The notes below the pieces were generated by a model, which saw only the letters and a list, made by a program, of their open reading frames with translations, was not told where the DNA came from and did not search any database. This document shows positions 51,270 to 60,698 of a stretch of DNA of 64,000 bases, piece by piece (the first letter of the stretch is position 1; the number at the start of each line of letters is the position of its first letter). The translations under genes and the position numbers were made by a program. Source of the DNA: Bradyrhizobium roseum (GTDB taxonomy: Bacteria; Pseudomonadota; Alphaproteobacteria; Rhizobiales; Xanthobacteraceae); NCBI RefSeq assembly GCF_030413175.1, contig NZ_CP129212.1, positions 496,001 to 560,000 of the forward strand. The letters run 5' to 3'.

Positions 51270-51545
51270 TTACTGCGCGGCGACCTTGGTCTTCGAAGCC
51301 ATGTCCCGGTCCATCACGCTGCGGCAGCCGGACGAGAGGCTGGCGCGCTGCTTGATCATGCACGCGGTGATCTTGGCGACGTTGGGAATTTCGGAGCCGC
51401 ACAGGCGGAACGCATCGCCGGTGCACTGCTGCTGGGCTTCCGAACTGAAGGCAAAGCTGGCGTTGGGGGCAAGTGCGGAAAAGCACGCGGCGGCGGTCAG
51501 CACCAGCGCGGTCTTGCGAACAACCCGGTTCAGGAATGCGGTCAT
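51270..51545 (-). CDS. Small secreted cysteine-containing protein
   Basis: A 91-residue protein with a signal peptide ending near ASFAFSSEA and four cysteines in the mature part (QQCTGDAFRLCGSEIPN, ITACMIKQ, SSGCRSVMDR). The C-x6-LC ... AC ... LSxxC pattern resembles a single cysteine-rich (GLG1-like) unit seen in many rhizobial small exported proteins. GGGGGA lies eight bases before ATG 51545. It lies between the two decayed tRNA copies. Function unknown. Confidence 0.7.
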   Translation of the reverse strand: MTAFLNRVVRKTALVLTAAACFSALAPNASFAFSSEAQQQCTGDAFRLCGSEIPNVAKITACMIKQRASLSSGCRSVMDRDMASKTKVAAQ

Positions 51546-51643
51546 TTTAGTCCCCCGATCATGGCGGCCCGGATGGGCGGCTTCAATGCGGGGATCATGC
51601 TCTCCCCTGGGGAGGATATCTGTGATGTTGGTCACTTAAGCTG

Positions 51644-51718
51644 GTGGCTTAGGCGCACGCTTGGAAAGCGTGGGTGCGGGAAACTGTACTGTGGGTTCGA
51701 ATCCCACTCTCTCGGCCA
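51644..51718 (+). pseudogene. tRNA-Ser 3' fragment, possible attachment site
   Basis: Seventy-five bases matching the tRNA-Ser from the D-arm to the CCA, with a few changes (one deletion, TGTGTG to TGGGTG, two C to T). The 5' acceptor arm is missing, while the T-arm and 3' end (GGGTTCGAATCCCACTCTCT) are preserved. This is the usual form of an att site left by integration into a tRNA 3' end. The argonaute gene lies about 100 bases further on. Confidence 0.75.
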
Positions 51719-51815
51719 ATAAATTTCGTATCGTACTTCCCCGGGCGCCAAAGGGTTCTATCGAGGGCCACTCAGGACGTCCGCCAAGTTTCTCCCGAAC
51801 GAGACTCCATTGATC

Positions 51816-53267
51816 TCACATGAAGAGGCGATACGGATAGACGTTTCTCGGCAGGTCCGGGACGTTCGCAATCGTCCTTGCCAGCTTTTGGGAATAGCGG
51901 ATGCTTACCGGTACGGGGTCGTAGAGTGCATCATTGTTCCAATCCATCTTGGTCAGCGCCAGCGCCTCATGAGCGCTTAGCTCAAGAGGGCCACTGCCGG
52001 CATGGCGGATGAGCTGTAGCGGACGCGGAATGCTCTTCTTGCCTTGATAATAGTCTCCCTTGGTCGAGACCTCAGGAGCATTTCCCGCCACCCATATGAG
52101 CGCGGAGTTGCCTGATCTCACCACCATCGTTCCCCGAGGCACAGGATAGCTCGACGGCCGCGTAGGAGGGGTCCGCTGGCCAGATTTGATCAACCAAACT
52201 CCACGCCAGCAGGATGCCGAACTGATCTCGATGCACTCGATCTCCGGCACGCCGGATAACGCATCGAACGCCCCCTCAATTTCACCGTCCTTAAAGGCGG
52301 TAGTCTTGTGGAGGACCATCCGCTTAGGAAGGTTGCCGCCATTGCGGCCTTGATAAAGCTCAAGACTGCGGGCGAGTACCGCTCGCATGTCGTCACGGCT
52401 CAGAAAAGGATTTCTGCGGGCCTCAGCAACATCGGCGACCGGGTCGCGCGCCTCGAACGCGACGAACTGCATGCCGCCACCATCCATATCGAAAACTTGT
52501 GAGCAGCACGTCACATAGTGCGCGTCTCGCGGATCTCCGCGAAGCGCATAAGCGAGCCCGATATAGGCGGTATCAGTTGGGACACCTTTCAGCGGTGCCA
52601 GCTTCCAAGGTGTGCCGGCGGCCTTTACATACAAGGCGGTTGCTAGGCGCCACGCTAGGGATGCCTTATGGGCGAAGGTGAACGCTCGATCGTTGAGCAC
52701 CTGAGTAGGAATATTGTATTTCGCGCCAAGGGCCTTGAGCGCATCATGCGCATCAAAGAATTTGCCACGCGTGGCTGGATTCCAACTGTCGGGAAAATGG
52801 ACGAGCACTACGTCAAATTCGTTTCGCACCGCGTCGAGCCGTCGAAGCGCGGCTTCCATTGCAAGGAAAAGCCGCGCTTGCGAGTCGCCGTCGCCTGGAA
52901 GCAAATGCAGGAGATCAGGCCATCTGATGTGCGCCTCGCGCGGTGCGGCCTCAAGTGTGACATGAAATAGCGTCTCGAAGCCCGGATACTCTGGTACGTA
53001 TTCAGAACGATCGGAAGGGCGGTGGGTTTCTCGGAGCGACCGCATGAGTTCGCCGCGACGTTTGAAAGCACTCTCCGGACCCACCGTCGCGATTCGTATG
53101 CGCGACGTGTATCCTCCGAAAGATCCTTTCGAATAAGGGCCGAAATTTACTAGGCCCCTGAGGGGGTGGACATCAACCTGCGCGGAGTCGGAGGGTGAGA
53201 ATGCGAGAAGAGGTTCGTCCAGAAGCGTGAACGGCGGCAGCTTTGTCACAAACGCTGGATTGCTCAT
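51816..53267 (-). CDS. Short prokaryotic Argonaute (SPARSA-type, MID-PIWI)
   Basis: A 483-residue protein consisting only of MID and PIWI domains, as in short pAgo proteins. MID features include KYNIPTQVLND; PIWI features include the HKASLAWRLATALYVKAAGT-P segment, TAYIGLAYAL, the CCSQVFDMDGGG strand, RMVLHKTTAFKDGEIEGAF, and the C-terminal PVSIRYSQKLARTI with the terminal YRLFM. The first catalytic Asp (usually IGID) is absent (IGLA) and no DEDx tetrad can be drawn, so it should bind guide and target but not cut. It overlaps the SIR2-APAZ gene by one base (TGATG). In characterised SPARSA systems the pair senses invader DNA through RNA guides and triggers NAD depletion. Confidence 0.87.
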   Translation of the reverse strand: MSNPAFVTKLPPFTLLDEPLLAFSPSDSAQVDVHPLRGLVNFGPYSKGSFGGYTSRIRIATVGPESAFKRRGELMRSLRETHRPSDRSEYVPEYPGFETLFHVTLEAAPREAHIRWPDLLHLLPGDGDSQARLFLAMEAALRRLDAVRNEFDVVLVHFPDSWNPATRGKFFDAHDALKALGAKYNIPTQVLNDRAFTFAHKASLAWRLATALYVKAAGTPWKLAPLKGVPTDTAYIGLAYALRGDPRDAHYVTCCSQVFDMDGGGMQFVAFEARDPVADVAEARRNPFLSRDDMRAVLARSLELYQGRNGGNLPKRMVLHKTTAFKDGEIEGAFDALSGVPEIECIEISSASCWRGVWLIKSGQRTPPTRPSSYPVPRGTMVVRSGNSALIWVAGNAPEVSTKGDYYQGKKSIPRPLQLIRHAGSGPLELSAHEALALTKMDWNNDALYDPVPVSIRYSQKLARTIANVPDLPRNVYPYRLFM

Positions 53268-55132
53268 CACTTTGTCCGATCGAAATAGACGTGATGATGG
53301 CCCGGTCGACTCCAGCCGGTGACCGGCGCGACTTCGAACACCGCGTCGACCCCTGTGCCAGCCTCGAGCCCGAAGGCACGCTTATTCTTGTTGTCGGCGT
53401 TGGAGAGAAGCTGCGCCCATGCATCTATGATGCCTGCCCAGTTTCTGTTGTAGCGCTGCGCCCACCGTTCTCGGCGCCAGTCGCCCACAGGATCGCCCCC
53501 GCGGTCAGGAGGAGCGCTCATTGGATCTGGGTCGACGGCGCTCGGACCGTCCGGGTCGTCGCTTGGGCGAAGAGTTTGCTTTGGAATTTGCACGAAGGTG
53601 AAAGGCTCGAAACCGCACCACCAGCGCCCGCCGACTTGGTCTAACTTCAGGAAGACGCCTTCTTGATAGGGAAATTCGAGCTTCGGTACCGTCCCGGTCA
53701 ATGCACTTCCGTAAGCATCTCGCAGCCTCTCAAGCACCAGCTCGTTTTGGAGTGCGCGGTCTGGGTCTTCCCCATCACGAGGTGCTGCGACAACTATTGA
53801 ATGACCAGAGCGCCTGTACCTGGGAATAAGCGGCCGCCGTCTCGCCATGCCTCTTACAAGCGCGTCGTAGAGGAGTCCCAGTGCCCAACTATCGGTGACA
53901 GGGTCCAGTGCCACGTCTCCCCCCAACTTCGCGCCGAGTGATGCGAGAGCGGTCAAGACATCTTGATCTCTACCGAAAACAGCTAATTCGCGGCCATTTG
54001 CCGCGACGGTCGCCTTGCAGCTCTTTTCCCTAAGCAGCTCTCTAATGGCGACAGACGTCGTAGGTGTCGCGAGCGTGATTCGCCTGGCATTGCGCGGCAT
54101 CTCTTCGATGAGAAGGGCAGAATACCGCAAAACGGGGAAAGAACGAGCTTCGGCGGTCGGTAACTTCACGGGCACGAGCCGCGGCGTGGTGCGGCCGAGC
54201 ATCACCCGATCGAGCAAGATCGTTGGAAGGTCGACCGTTTTGACTATGTCTGCGGTCAATTCATCGAAGGTTGCGCATTCGACAATCGCAACGTCGACGC
54301 CTGCAAGGTGCGCTTTTTGCAGGAATTCAGTCGCTCCCGGCAACAGCCGCGAGGCCGAGGAGGCGACCCAATACAAGCCGTTTGGAAACGGCGATTGAGC
54401 GGCGAGTATTGAGTTCAACGCCTCCATGATCGAGGCATCGCGTCCGCTATATCCGACAAATACCATACCGAAGCGCTTTCCGGCTTCCACCAGCACATGC
54501 CGCATTCGGATGTCCTGCTGCTCGAGTTCCGATCCCGTATTCTTGATGGCGACTGACTGGTAATCTCCATGCAGCTTTGCGACCAGCGGCCAGTCGGATT
54601 CGTTCAGGCAGCGCATCGCGCGGTCACAAGAGTCGATGGCAGCAACTGTCGGACGAACTTGGTCGGTGGCAACTAAAATGGTATTTGCCGAAAGAGCGGA
54701 CTCCTCAATCAGCGGGTCGAAGTTTGTGGTGAAAACGCAATTGACCTTCCCGCTCGCGATGAGACTTCCAAGCACCTTGTGTCCGAAGCAGGGCGTGCCC
54801 TTAGAAATCGCGTCATCGATGTATTGCCGCCGATGCCGAGACTGTGGGTAGACCGCTTCGAAGGCGACTGCATATTCGGTCGAATCGCCATTTGGCGGCA
54901 GGATCGATGTTCGCTGGAAAAACATATCGATCCTTTCGATCCACACCGGATCGGCCGTGTCGATCTCTCGTTTCGAGAGGCCGTTTTCGCGACAAAAGAT
55001 TTGTGCCTTGAAATCGCGGATCATCGCGTAAGCGGTCGGAATTCCCGATGCGGCCGATGCGCCGGCGCCGAGAAACCACGCCACGAGGTTTGGCCTAAGC
55101 GCGAAGGCAGTCGCGAACTGTGCGGAGGACAT
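53267..55132 (-). CDS. SIR2-APAZ effector of a SPARSA-type defence system
   Basis: A 621-residue protein with an N-terminal SIR2 NADase domain (about 12-290) and a C-terminal APAZ domain (about 320-610). SIR2 motifs are complete: WFLGAGASAASGIPT, FTTNFDPLIEES, KLHGDY with the catalytic His, and FVGYSGRDASIMEAL. The APAZ-type end includes RWAQRYNRNWAGIIDAWAQL. It would be silent until the partner Argonaute binds target. I chose ATG 55132 (MSSAQFATAF), which puts the SIR2 fold near the N-terminus; a longer frame starts at 55255. GC content and codon use look lower than in flanking genes, suggesting transfer. Confidence 0.87.
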   Translation of the reverse strand: MSSAQFATAFALRPNLVAWFLGAGASAASGIPTAYAMIRDFKAQIFCRENGLSKREIDTADPVWIERIDMFFQRTSILPPNGDSTEYAVAFEAVYPQSRHRRQYIDDAISKGTPCFGHKVLGSLIASGKVNCVFTTNFDPLIEESALSANTILVATDQVRPTVAAIDSCDRAMRCLNESDWPLVAKLHGDYQSVAIKNTGSELEQQDIRMRHVLVEAGKRFGMVFVGYSGRDASIMEALNSILAAQSPFPNGLYWVASSASRLLPGATEFLQKAHLAGVDVAIVECATFDELTADIVKTVDLPTILLDRVMLGRTTPRLVPVKLPTAEARSFPVLRYSALLIEEMPRNARRITLATPTTSVAIRELLREKSCKATVAANGRELAVFGRDQDVLTALASLGAKLGGDVALDPVTDSWALGLLYDALVRGMARRRPLIPRYRRSGHSIVVAAPRDGEDPDRALQNELVLERLRDAYGSALTGTVPKLEFPYQEGVFLKLDQVGGRWWCGFEPFTFVQIPKQTLRPSDDPDGPSAVDPDPMSAPPDRGGDPVGDWRRERWAQRYNRNWAGIIDAWAQLLSNADNKNKRAFGLEAGTGVDAVFEVAPVTGWSRPGHHHVYFDRTK

Positions 55133-55374
55133 GGTCGGGATGGAACTGATGATGTTATTCCTTCGGCAAATATTGAAGCAGGCAATATTTGGGGTTGGTT
55201 TAATCCTGTAAAGTCGGTTATCTCGGCCGGCCCAGTCGGAGGAATTCCGACTCATCCTATTGTTTCAAAAGAAAAAATGGCACTATGGGCCCTCTACCTG
55301 GCATTGCACGGCACGGTAGCGGCTCTTCGACGGAGGCAAAATAGCAGAAAAAGAAGGTGAAGAACTCGTTGCGT

Positions 55375-56487
55375 TCAGCACCGGCTCCGCAGGAACCCGG
55401 CCCAACCCGCATCACACACCATCGGCTTGGCGAACGATCTCCCAAACCATCTGCCCGTCACCGCTCCATCCTTGTCGATCCAGGGCACCGGCGGCAATGT
55501 CGGCAGGTACGACGCATACGGCATCACTTTCGCAAGCGTCACCCGGTACGGAAATCGCGAGAGAAACGCCTGGTGCATTCCGCCGTCCAGCCCGCTGTAG
55601 ATCGGGGCCGCGGGCACGTTCTCTTCAACCAGTCTTGCAAAGGCGCGCTCGTCGGCGCGCCGTTTTTCCAGCGCCCGCAGCGCGATGTCCGGATTGACGA
55701 TGGTGGCCGGGCATTTTTCGGTCGCGTTGAACACGAGGGGCTGCGGCGAATCCGGCGGCGGTTGCGCATCGAACACGTAGGTGCGGTTGCACACGTCCAC
55801 CTTGGGTTCGCGTTGCGTCGTCTCGAAATGATCGTTGCCGACCTTGAGCATTTTCCAGAACGGCAGGTTCGGATTGTTGCGATGCCGCGCCAGGTTTTGC
55901 GGCGTCAGGCGGAACGGATAGGCCTGGACCTGGAACGACGGCCGGCCGCTGAGCGCGTCGCGCGCCAGCGCATAGATCTCGCTGATCTGTTCGTCGGTCA
56001 TGGCATAGCAGCCGATCGACAGGCAGTCGCCGTGGATCATCAGAAAACTGCCGCTGCGCTTGTGCGCCCTGTCAAAATGGTTGGGGTAGCCGAGGTTGAT
56101 CGACAGGTGGAAGTTGGAGTTGGGGTTCATCTGCTCGGGCGTGATCGTGTAAAACCCTTCCGGCGCCTGCCGGTCGCCCTCGTACAATTTCGGCCCGAGG
56201 TCGCCCGACCACCGGCAGATCGGATAGGTTTTCAGGATCTGGAAACGGCCGGCCGTGTCCTGTTTCCAGACTTCGAGCTCCGCCTCTTCCTTGAAAAGAC
56301 GCAACACGATCGGCGAAGTTTTCGGCATCTTCTTCCGTTCGAGCAGCGCGAGCAGCCCGGCGGGCAATTCCTGTGTCGCCTTGGCCGGCAACGGTTTTGG
56401 GCTCTGGCCAAGGCACGTGACCGGCGTCAAGGCCGCGGCAAACGCCGCCGCCAGCACGAGTCCATGTCGGACCATGGCGCCGATCAC
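55375..56487 (-). CDS. L,D-transpeptidase (YkuD family)
   Basis: A 370-residue exported enzyme with a signal peptide (about 5-28). The YkuD active-site motif is intact as FLMIHGDCLSIGCYAM, with the catalytic Cys in the SxGC box. It forms 3-3 peptidoglycan cross-links or attaches proteins to the wall. The C-terminal half beyond the catalytic domain is about 160 residues and includes several cysteines; its role is unclear. A GTG start at 56487 has GGAG eight bases upstream; ATG at 56475 is an alternative. It is the first ordinary gene after the defence pair. Confidence 0.88.
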   Translation of the reverse strand: MIGAMVRHGLVLAAAFAAALTPVTCLGQSPKPLPAKATQELPAGLLALLERKKMPKTSPIVLRLFKEEAELEVWKQDTAGRFQILKTYPICRWSGDLGPKLYEGDRQAPEGFYTITPEQMNPNSNFHLSINLGYPNHFDRAHKRSGSFLMIHGDCLSIGCYAMTDEQISEIYALARDALSGRPSFQVQAYPFRLTPQNLARHRNNPNLPFWKMLKVGNDHFETTQREPKVDVCNRTYVFDAQPPPDSPQPLVFNATEKCPATIVNPDIALRALEKRRADERAFARLVEENVPAAPIYSGLDGGMHQAFLSRFPYRVTLAKVMPYASYLPTLPPVPWIDKDGAVTGRWFGRSFAKPMVCDAGWAGFLRSRC

Positions 56488-56630
56488 TGCAGTATCTCCA
56501 GTCGGCCGTCGGATTCAGCCATTTGCAACAGACTTCCAGGCGTTGTCAGCCCCACCTTACACGATTGGAAAACACCAATCATCGCACGGCTACTGCCCGG
56601 CAAGTCCCCGTCGCCCGTGCCCGCGCCCGC

Positions 56631-57308
56631 CTACTTCTCGAACCCGACGAACACCGTCGCTTCCTCGACCGATTTCCGCTCCGACACCACCGCGTTCGCC
56701 GGAAACGTCTCGTCCGGCCAGCCCAGCGCGATGCTTTTCATGATGACCTGGTCGTCGGCGATCCCTGCGTGCTCGCGCACCACGGGGGATTGCATGATGC
56801 CCTGGCTGTTGATCACGGCACCGAGCCCGCGCGACCAGGCGGCGTTGACGAGCGCGGTCGCCACCGCGCCGCAGTCGAACGGCGTGTCGTCGCTGCCGTC
56901 GAGCACGCGGTCATAGGTGATGATCACGCAGACCGGCGCGTCGAACTGGCGAAAGCCGCGCAGCACCCAGTCCTGGCGCTTCTCCTTGTTGTCGCGCTCG
57001 ATGCCCATCGCGGAGAACAGCTGCTTGGCGACGCCGACCTGCCGGTCGCGGTGCTTGCCGGCGAACGGCTGGCCGGTGCGGAATTCGCGCGAATGCGGAA
57101 TGCCCGCGACGTTTCGTTCGGTATTGCCGGCGCGGATCCGGTCCAGCGGCTCTCCCGTGATGACATAGAAATTCCAGGGCTGGGTGTTCATCGACGACGG
57201 CGCGCGCATGGCGAGGCGGATGATCTCCGCAATCAGCTCTTTCGGCACCGGATCGGGCTTGTAACCGCGGATACTCCGGCGACCGAGGATGACGTCATCA
57301 AACAGCAT
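56631..57308 (-). CDS. Nitroreductase family oxidoreductase
   Basis: A 225-residue FMN-dependent oxidoreductase. N-terminal RRSIRGYKPDPVP and the FMN-binding SSMNTQPWNFYVI are visible, with a C-terminal GWPDETFPANAV segment common in this family. It probably reduces nitroaromatics or quinones using NAD(P)H. The start at 57308 is chosen as the family N-terminus MLFDDVILGRRS. A 69-base fragment of a related gene lies at 38226-38294. Confidence 0.88.
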   Translation of the reverse strand: MLFDDVILGRRSIRGYKPDPVPKELIAEIIRLAMRAPSSMNTQPWNFYVITGEPLDRIRAGNTERNVAGIPHSREFRTGQPFAGKHRDRQVGVAKQLFSAMGIERDNKEKRQDWVLRGFRQFDAPVCVIITYDRVLDGSDDTPFDCGAVATALVNAAWSRGLGAVINSQGIMQSPVVREHAGIADDQVIMKSIALGWPDETFPANAVVSERKSVEEATVFVGFEK

Positions 57309-57779
57309 TGGCGTGGGATTCCCTGACAGGTTCTGAAACAGGCGCGGATTTTCGCGGCTTTTGCAGCCTCGCGCAAGCGACGGCGGCGTGTCCGTCATGG
57401 TTCAGCCATGCGAAACATGATCGCATCCATGTTGCGCACGCGGCCTTCGCGAGTTTCGGGGATGCTGGCGTTGTGCCGCTGATTTGCCCGACGTGTCAAG
57501 CGGTCTAAACCTTTGGTTGCGTCGTCCGCCGGCTACTTTGCATGGGGTTGTTTTCGATGTTTTTGTCCGGCGCGCCGGCGACCCGGCGTGGCCGGCCCTT
57601 CAAGCCACCGTAGAATTACTGAGGGAACATGGCGCCGCAGGATCTCCGGGAGGCCGGCCCCGGCGCGCCGATCGGCAGGCTTCGAAGGCTTCGCTGCACC
57701 CTTTGGTAACCGGTCTTGTTTACCCTGACCCGGCCGATTCATGGGAATTGGGTAGCTTACGAGTAGTGACGACCATTCC
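57309..57779. other. Divergent intergenic region, nitroreductase / MotB-like operon
   Basis: A 471-base gap without convincing coding sequence on either strand. It must contain the promoter of the MotB-MotA-PilZ cluster. I see no consensus regulator site. Confidence 0.4.
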
Positions 57780-58472
57780 ATGTCACATGGGTCGGACGAC
57801 AGTGATAATTACTGGCCGGGTTACGTCGATGCGCTGACATCGATGGTCCAGGTGCTGGCGTTCGTCATGATGATGCTGGCGATGGCGGTGTTCGTGCTGT
57901 CGCAGAGCGTCACGAAGAAAGCCGTCGAGGCGATCGCCGCCGCCGTGAACGCCGAGGTGAAGCCGAATTCCGACGTCAAGCAATTGACGCAGGCCGTGAT
58001 CGACAAGCTCGACGTCCTCCGGAAATCGACATCGCCAGATCCGGCCAAGCCGCCGGCAGAGGCCTCGCCCCCGGACGAACAGAAGATCGCCGGATCGCGC
58101 ATTGCATCGCGCGCGCAACCACGCACGGCGCCGATCGAGCCGAAGCCGGATGCCCCGCGCCTGGCCGTCGAGTTCGACGGCGGTAGCTACCGGCTCGATG
58201 AGCCGCGCGCGCGCTCGATTGCCGGGTTCGTCGACCAGAACGCCGTCGCCGACAAGTCGAAGTCCATCGTCGTGAACGCCTATGCCTACACCGGCGAGGG
58301 GGCGATCTCCGAAGCCCGGCGGCTGGCCTATTATCGCGCGATGATGGCGCGCAAGCAGCTCATCGACGCGAAGGTGCGGCCGGAGAACATCAAGATCAAC
58401 GTCAACGATATTGCCGATCGGGCCAGGGCCCAGACGGTCGAAATGATCGTGGCGGAACCAGCGGCCAGGTAG
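57780..58472 (+). CDS. MotB/SiiA-like stator protein
   Basis: A 230-residue membrane protein with one N-terminal span (about 15-40) and a periplasmic tail. The sequence YVDALTSMVQVLAFVMMM places an Asp (residue 17) at the start of the span, as does the proton-carrying Asp32 of MotB. A Pro/Ala-rich linker leads to a C-terminal OmpA-like fold (IVVNAYAYTGEGAISEARRL) that has lost part of the peptidoglycan-binding signature. This fits SiiA-like or ZorB-like proton channel subunits better than flagellar MotB. The MotA-like gene follows after 48 bases. No flagellar genes lie nearby. Confidence 0.75.
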   Translation: MSHGSDDSDNYWPGYVDALTSMVQVLAFVMMMLAMAVFVLSQSVTKKAVEAIAAAVNAEVKPNSDVKQLTQAVIDKLDVLRKSTSPDPAKPPAEASPPDEQKIAGSRIASRAQPRTAPIEPKPDAPRLAVEFDGGSYRLDEPRARSIAGFVDQNAVADKSKSIVVNAYAYTGEGAISEARRLAYYRAMMARKQLIDAKVRPENIKINVNDIADRARAQTVEMIVAEPAAR

Positions 58473-58520
58473 CTTTTGCAGGCGCGAGCCTGATCGGGCC
58501 GTCGCCCGGGGAATGGGATC

Positions 58521-60062
58521 ATGGAAAAGCAGATTGCGTATATCCGGAACAAGATGATCGGATTGATCGCAATTATCGCGATCGTCAGCGCCTGGCAGTG
58601 GGATTTCATCCATGAAGGCGTCATGGCGCACGTCTGGACCACGGGTTCGATCCTGAGCGCCTTTGCCTTCTCGATCATCATGGCCTTCATCTTCGTCCAC
58701 AAGCTCAAGAACGAAGTGATCGCCTTCAATGCGCTGAAGGAGATGTGGGACGACATCCGCATGGGCCCGGTCGAGCAGAAGGCCGACCCGCTCTGGCGAC
58801 ATTACCGCTGCTCGCGTCCGGGGCGGATGTTCAAGCGGCCGAGGCTGCTCGGGCACGCCTACGATCTCGTGACCGAAGAGCTGGCGCGCACCAAGAAGAT
58901 CCGGATCTCGGTCGAGACCATGAATACGCTGGTCCACAAGATCGGCTCGACCATCGACGACGAGAAATCGCTGCTCGGCTACATGTCCGGCCTTCTGGTC
59001 TTCATGGGCCTGATCGGAACGTTCATCGGCCTGCTGCACATGGTGGGCTCGATGGGCGGCATCATCGGCACGCTGGCGAGTTCCGCGGGCGGTTCCGGTG
59101 GATCGACCGATGCGTTCCAGCAGCTGCTCGGCGCGCTGCAGGAGCCGCTCAAGGGCATGGCCTCGGGCTTCGCCGCCTCGCTGTTCGGCCTGTTCAGTTC
59201 GTTGGTCGTCGGCCTTCTGGCGCGTTTTGCCGGTCAGGCGGCCGGCGTCCTCAAGCACGAGTTCGAATCCTGGCTGGCAGGCGTCGTGCAGATCGGCGAC
59301 GAGGAGGATCAGGAGGCGAACGCCCCGCAGCGGGCCGTGACGGCCGAGACCGTTCGCGTCGAGTCGCTGGTTCGTACCGTCGGCGACATCCTGGCCGATT
59401 ACGCCAAGGTCGCGGCCAACTTCGAGCAGACCGTTCGCGTGCTCGGCGACCTCCAGCGCGGGCAGCTGCACCAGGGCAAGATCATCGACAGCGTGGCGCA
59501 GAGCATGAGCCGGATCGGTGCCGGCATCGAGGCCTTGACGGAGGGCGTCTCGAAGAACATCGCGACCGAACTCGCCGCCACGCGCGCGATGGTTCACGAG
59601 CTGGAGCGGACCCACAACGGAAATCTGCGCATGCTCGCGACCAATCATGCCCAGACGGCAACCCAGATCGCAGCCGTGGTCGAACAGAATGCCGTCATCG
59701 CCGAGCGGATGCCGGCGCAGCTGAGCGCCAATATCGAGGCGCGGATCGATCGGGCGGTGAAGGATGCCGTTGGCCCGATGGGACTGACCGTGGCCGATCA
59801 AATGGAAAAACTGCAGCAGACGTTTTCGGAATCAGGCGGCTATGGCGAATCCGCCGGAGCCGCGGCCAATGTGGGCCATCTCGAGAACCAGATCTCGGAA
59901 GGCTTCGAGCGCCTCAACCAGAATGTCGGCGCCGCCTTCTCCGCCTATTCGGGCGTCCTGAAAATGGCCGTTGCCGCGCTGGACAAGACCGAGCCTGGCC
60001 TCGAGGAGCACGTTCCGGAGGCCGCCGCCGCACACGCCGGTCCGCAGGCGTTGGCGCATTAG
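58521..60062 (+). CDS. MotA/TolQ/ExbB-type proton channel with long cytoplasmic tail
   Basis: A 513-residue membrane protein with four expected spans (about 10-30, 42-62, 155-180, 210-240) and a cytoplasmic tail of about 270 residues rich in heptads. The TolQ/MotA channel segment LVFMGLIGTFIGLLHMVGSM and the fourth span ASGFAASLFGLFSSLVVGLL are the family core. The long helical tail recalls ZorA and the SiiB-type channels rather than flagellar MotA. It likely forms a complex with the MotB-like protein and energises a neighbouring envelope machine. PilZ follows 34 bases on. Confidence 0.8.
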   Translation: MEKQIAYIRNKMIGLIAIIAIVSAWQWDFIHEGVMAHVWTTGSILSAFAFSIIMAFIFVHKLKNEVIAFNALKEMWDDIRMGPVEQKADPLWRHYRCSRPGRMFKRPRLLGHAYDLVTEELARTKKIRISVETMNTLVHKIGSTIDDEKSLLGYMSGLLVFMGLIGTFIGLLHMVGSMGGIIGTLASSAGGSGGSTDAFQQLLGALQEPLKGMASGFAASLFGLFSSLVVGLLARFAGQAAGVLKHEFESWLAGVVQIGDEEDQEANAPQRAVTAETVRVESLVRTVGDILADYAKVAANFEQTVRVLGDLQRGQLHQGKIIDSVAQSMSRIGAGIEALTEGVSKNIATELAATRAMVHELERTHNGNLRMLATNHAQTATQIAAVVEQNAVIAERMPAQLSANIEARIDRAVKDAVGPMGLTVADQMEKLQQTFSESGGYGESAGAAANVGHLENQISEGFERLNQNVGAAFSAYSGVLKMAVAALDKTEPGLEEHVPEAAAAHAGPQALAH

Positions 60063-60096
60063 CATTCCCTGAAAGCGATTGGGACGAGGTGTTTCG

Positions 60097-60501
60097 ATGA
60101 TGAATCCGGCCAGCAAGATCTCCAGCGCATTGCCGCGCCTGAAGCTACCGATCGGGCGCAAGAAGAAGCAGGGCTTTTCCCGACGCCACAGCCGTCACGC
60201 CTGCGTCGTGATCGGGACCATGAAGGTCATCGATATCGGCGCGGAGTTCGACGGCGCGCTGATCGAAGTCTCGCAGGGCGGATGCACGTTCCGGCAAGCC
60301 AGCATGTTCGTGCTCGACAGGATAGGCGAGGCGGTTCTGGTCCGTACCGAATTCTTCGAACTGGAAGGCCGCATCCGTGCCGTTCGGCCGGAAGGTTACG
60401 GCGTGCAATTCTTCGGCGAAATCGCCGACGACGTGATCGATCGCATCGTCGCCGAGTACGGCTTCAACGTCGCCGAATCCTTCCTGGCAAAGCGCAACTG
60501 A
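60097..60501 (+). CDS. PilZ-domain c-di-GMP-binding protein
   Basis: A 134-residue protein. The PilZ motif RRHSRHAC (RxxxR) and the beta strand EVSQGGCTF (the D/NxSxxG element, here with a non-standard first residue) mark a likely c-di-GMP-binding site. The N-terminus is basic (about 1-30). GAGG precedes the ATG at 60097. Placed between the MotA-like gene and a TolC-like gene, it suggests c-di-GMP control of this envelope system (inference). Binding needs testing because the second motif departs from consensus. Confidence 0.75.
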   Translation: MMNPASKISSALPRLKLPIGRKKKQGFSRRHSRHACVVIGTMKVIDIGAEFDGALIEVSQGGCTFRQASMFVLDRIGEAVLVRTEFFELEGRIRAVRPEGYGVQFFGEIADDVIDRIVAEYGFNVAESFLAKRN

Positions 60502-60698
60502 TCAGCGTCAGATTTGATCAAAGCCGCTCGCGTGCGAAAGCGCGTCGAGCCGCCGCGGCGTGTCTTCGCGATCGGCCAACGCCGGTGGATTTCCGTAATA
60601 GTACGAACTGATGGATTACTTGGGCGGATTTAACCCGCGATTAACGATAACATACTATTAACTTGCTGTAGTATCTAGGGTTTTACCTCAGTTGCAGC

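Noticed and set aside
57780..60062. Zorya defence system (ZorA/ZorB)
   Set aside because: The MotAB-like pair and long tail fit, but no ZorC, ZorD or ZorE gene follows; PilZ, TolC and adhesin genes do.
57780..60062. Flagellar MotA/MotB
   Set aside because: No flagellar neighbours, degenerate peptidoglycan motif and an unusually long MotA tail.
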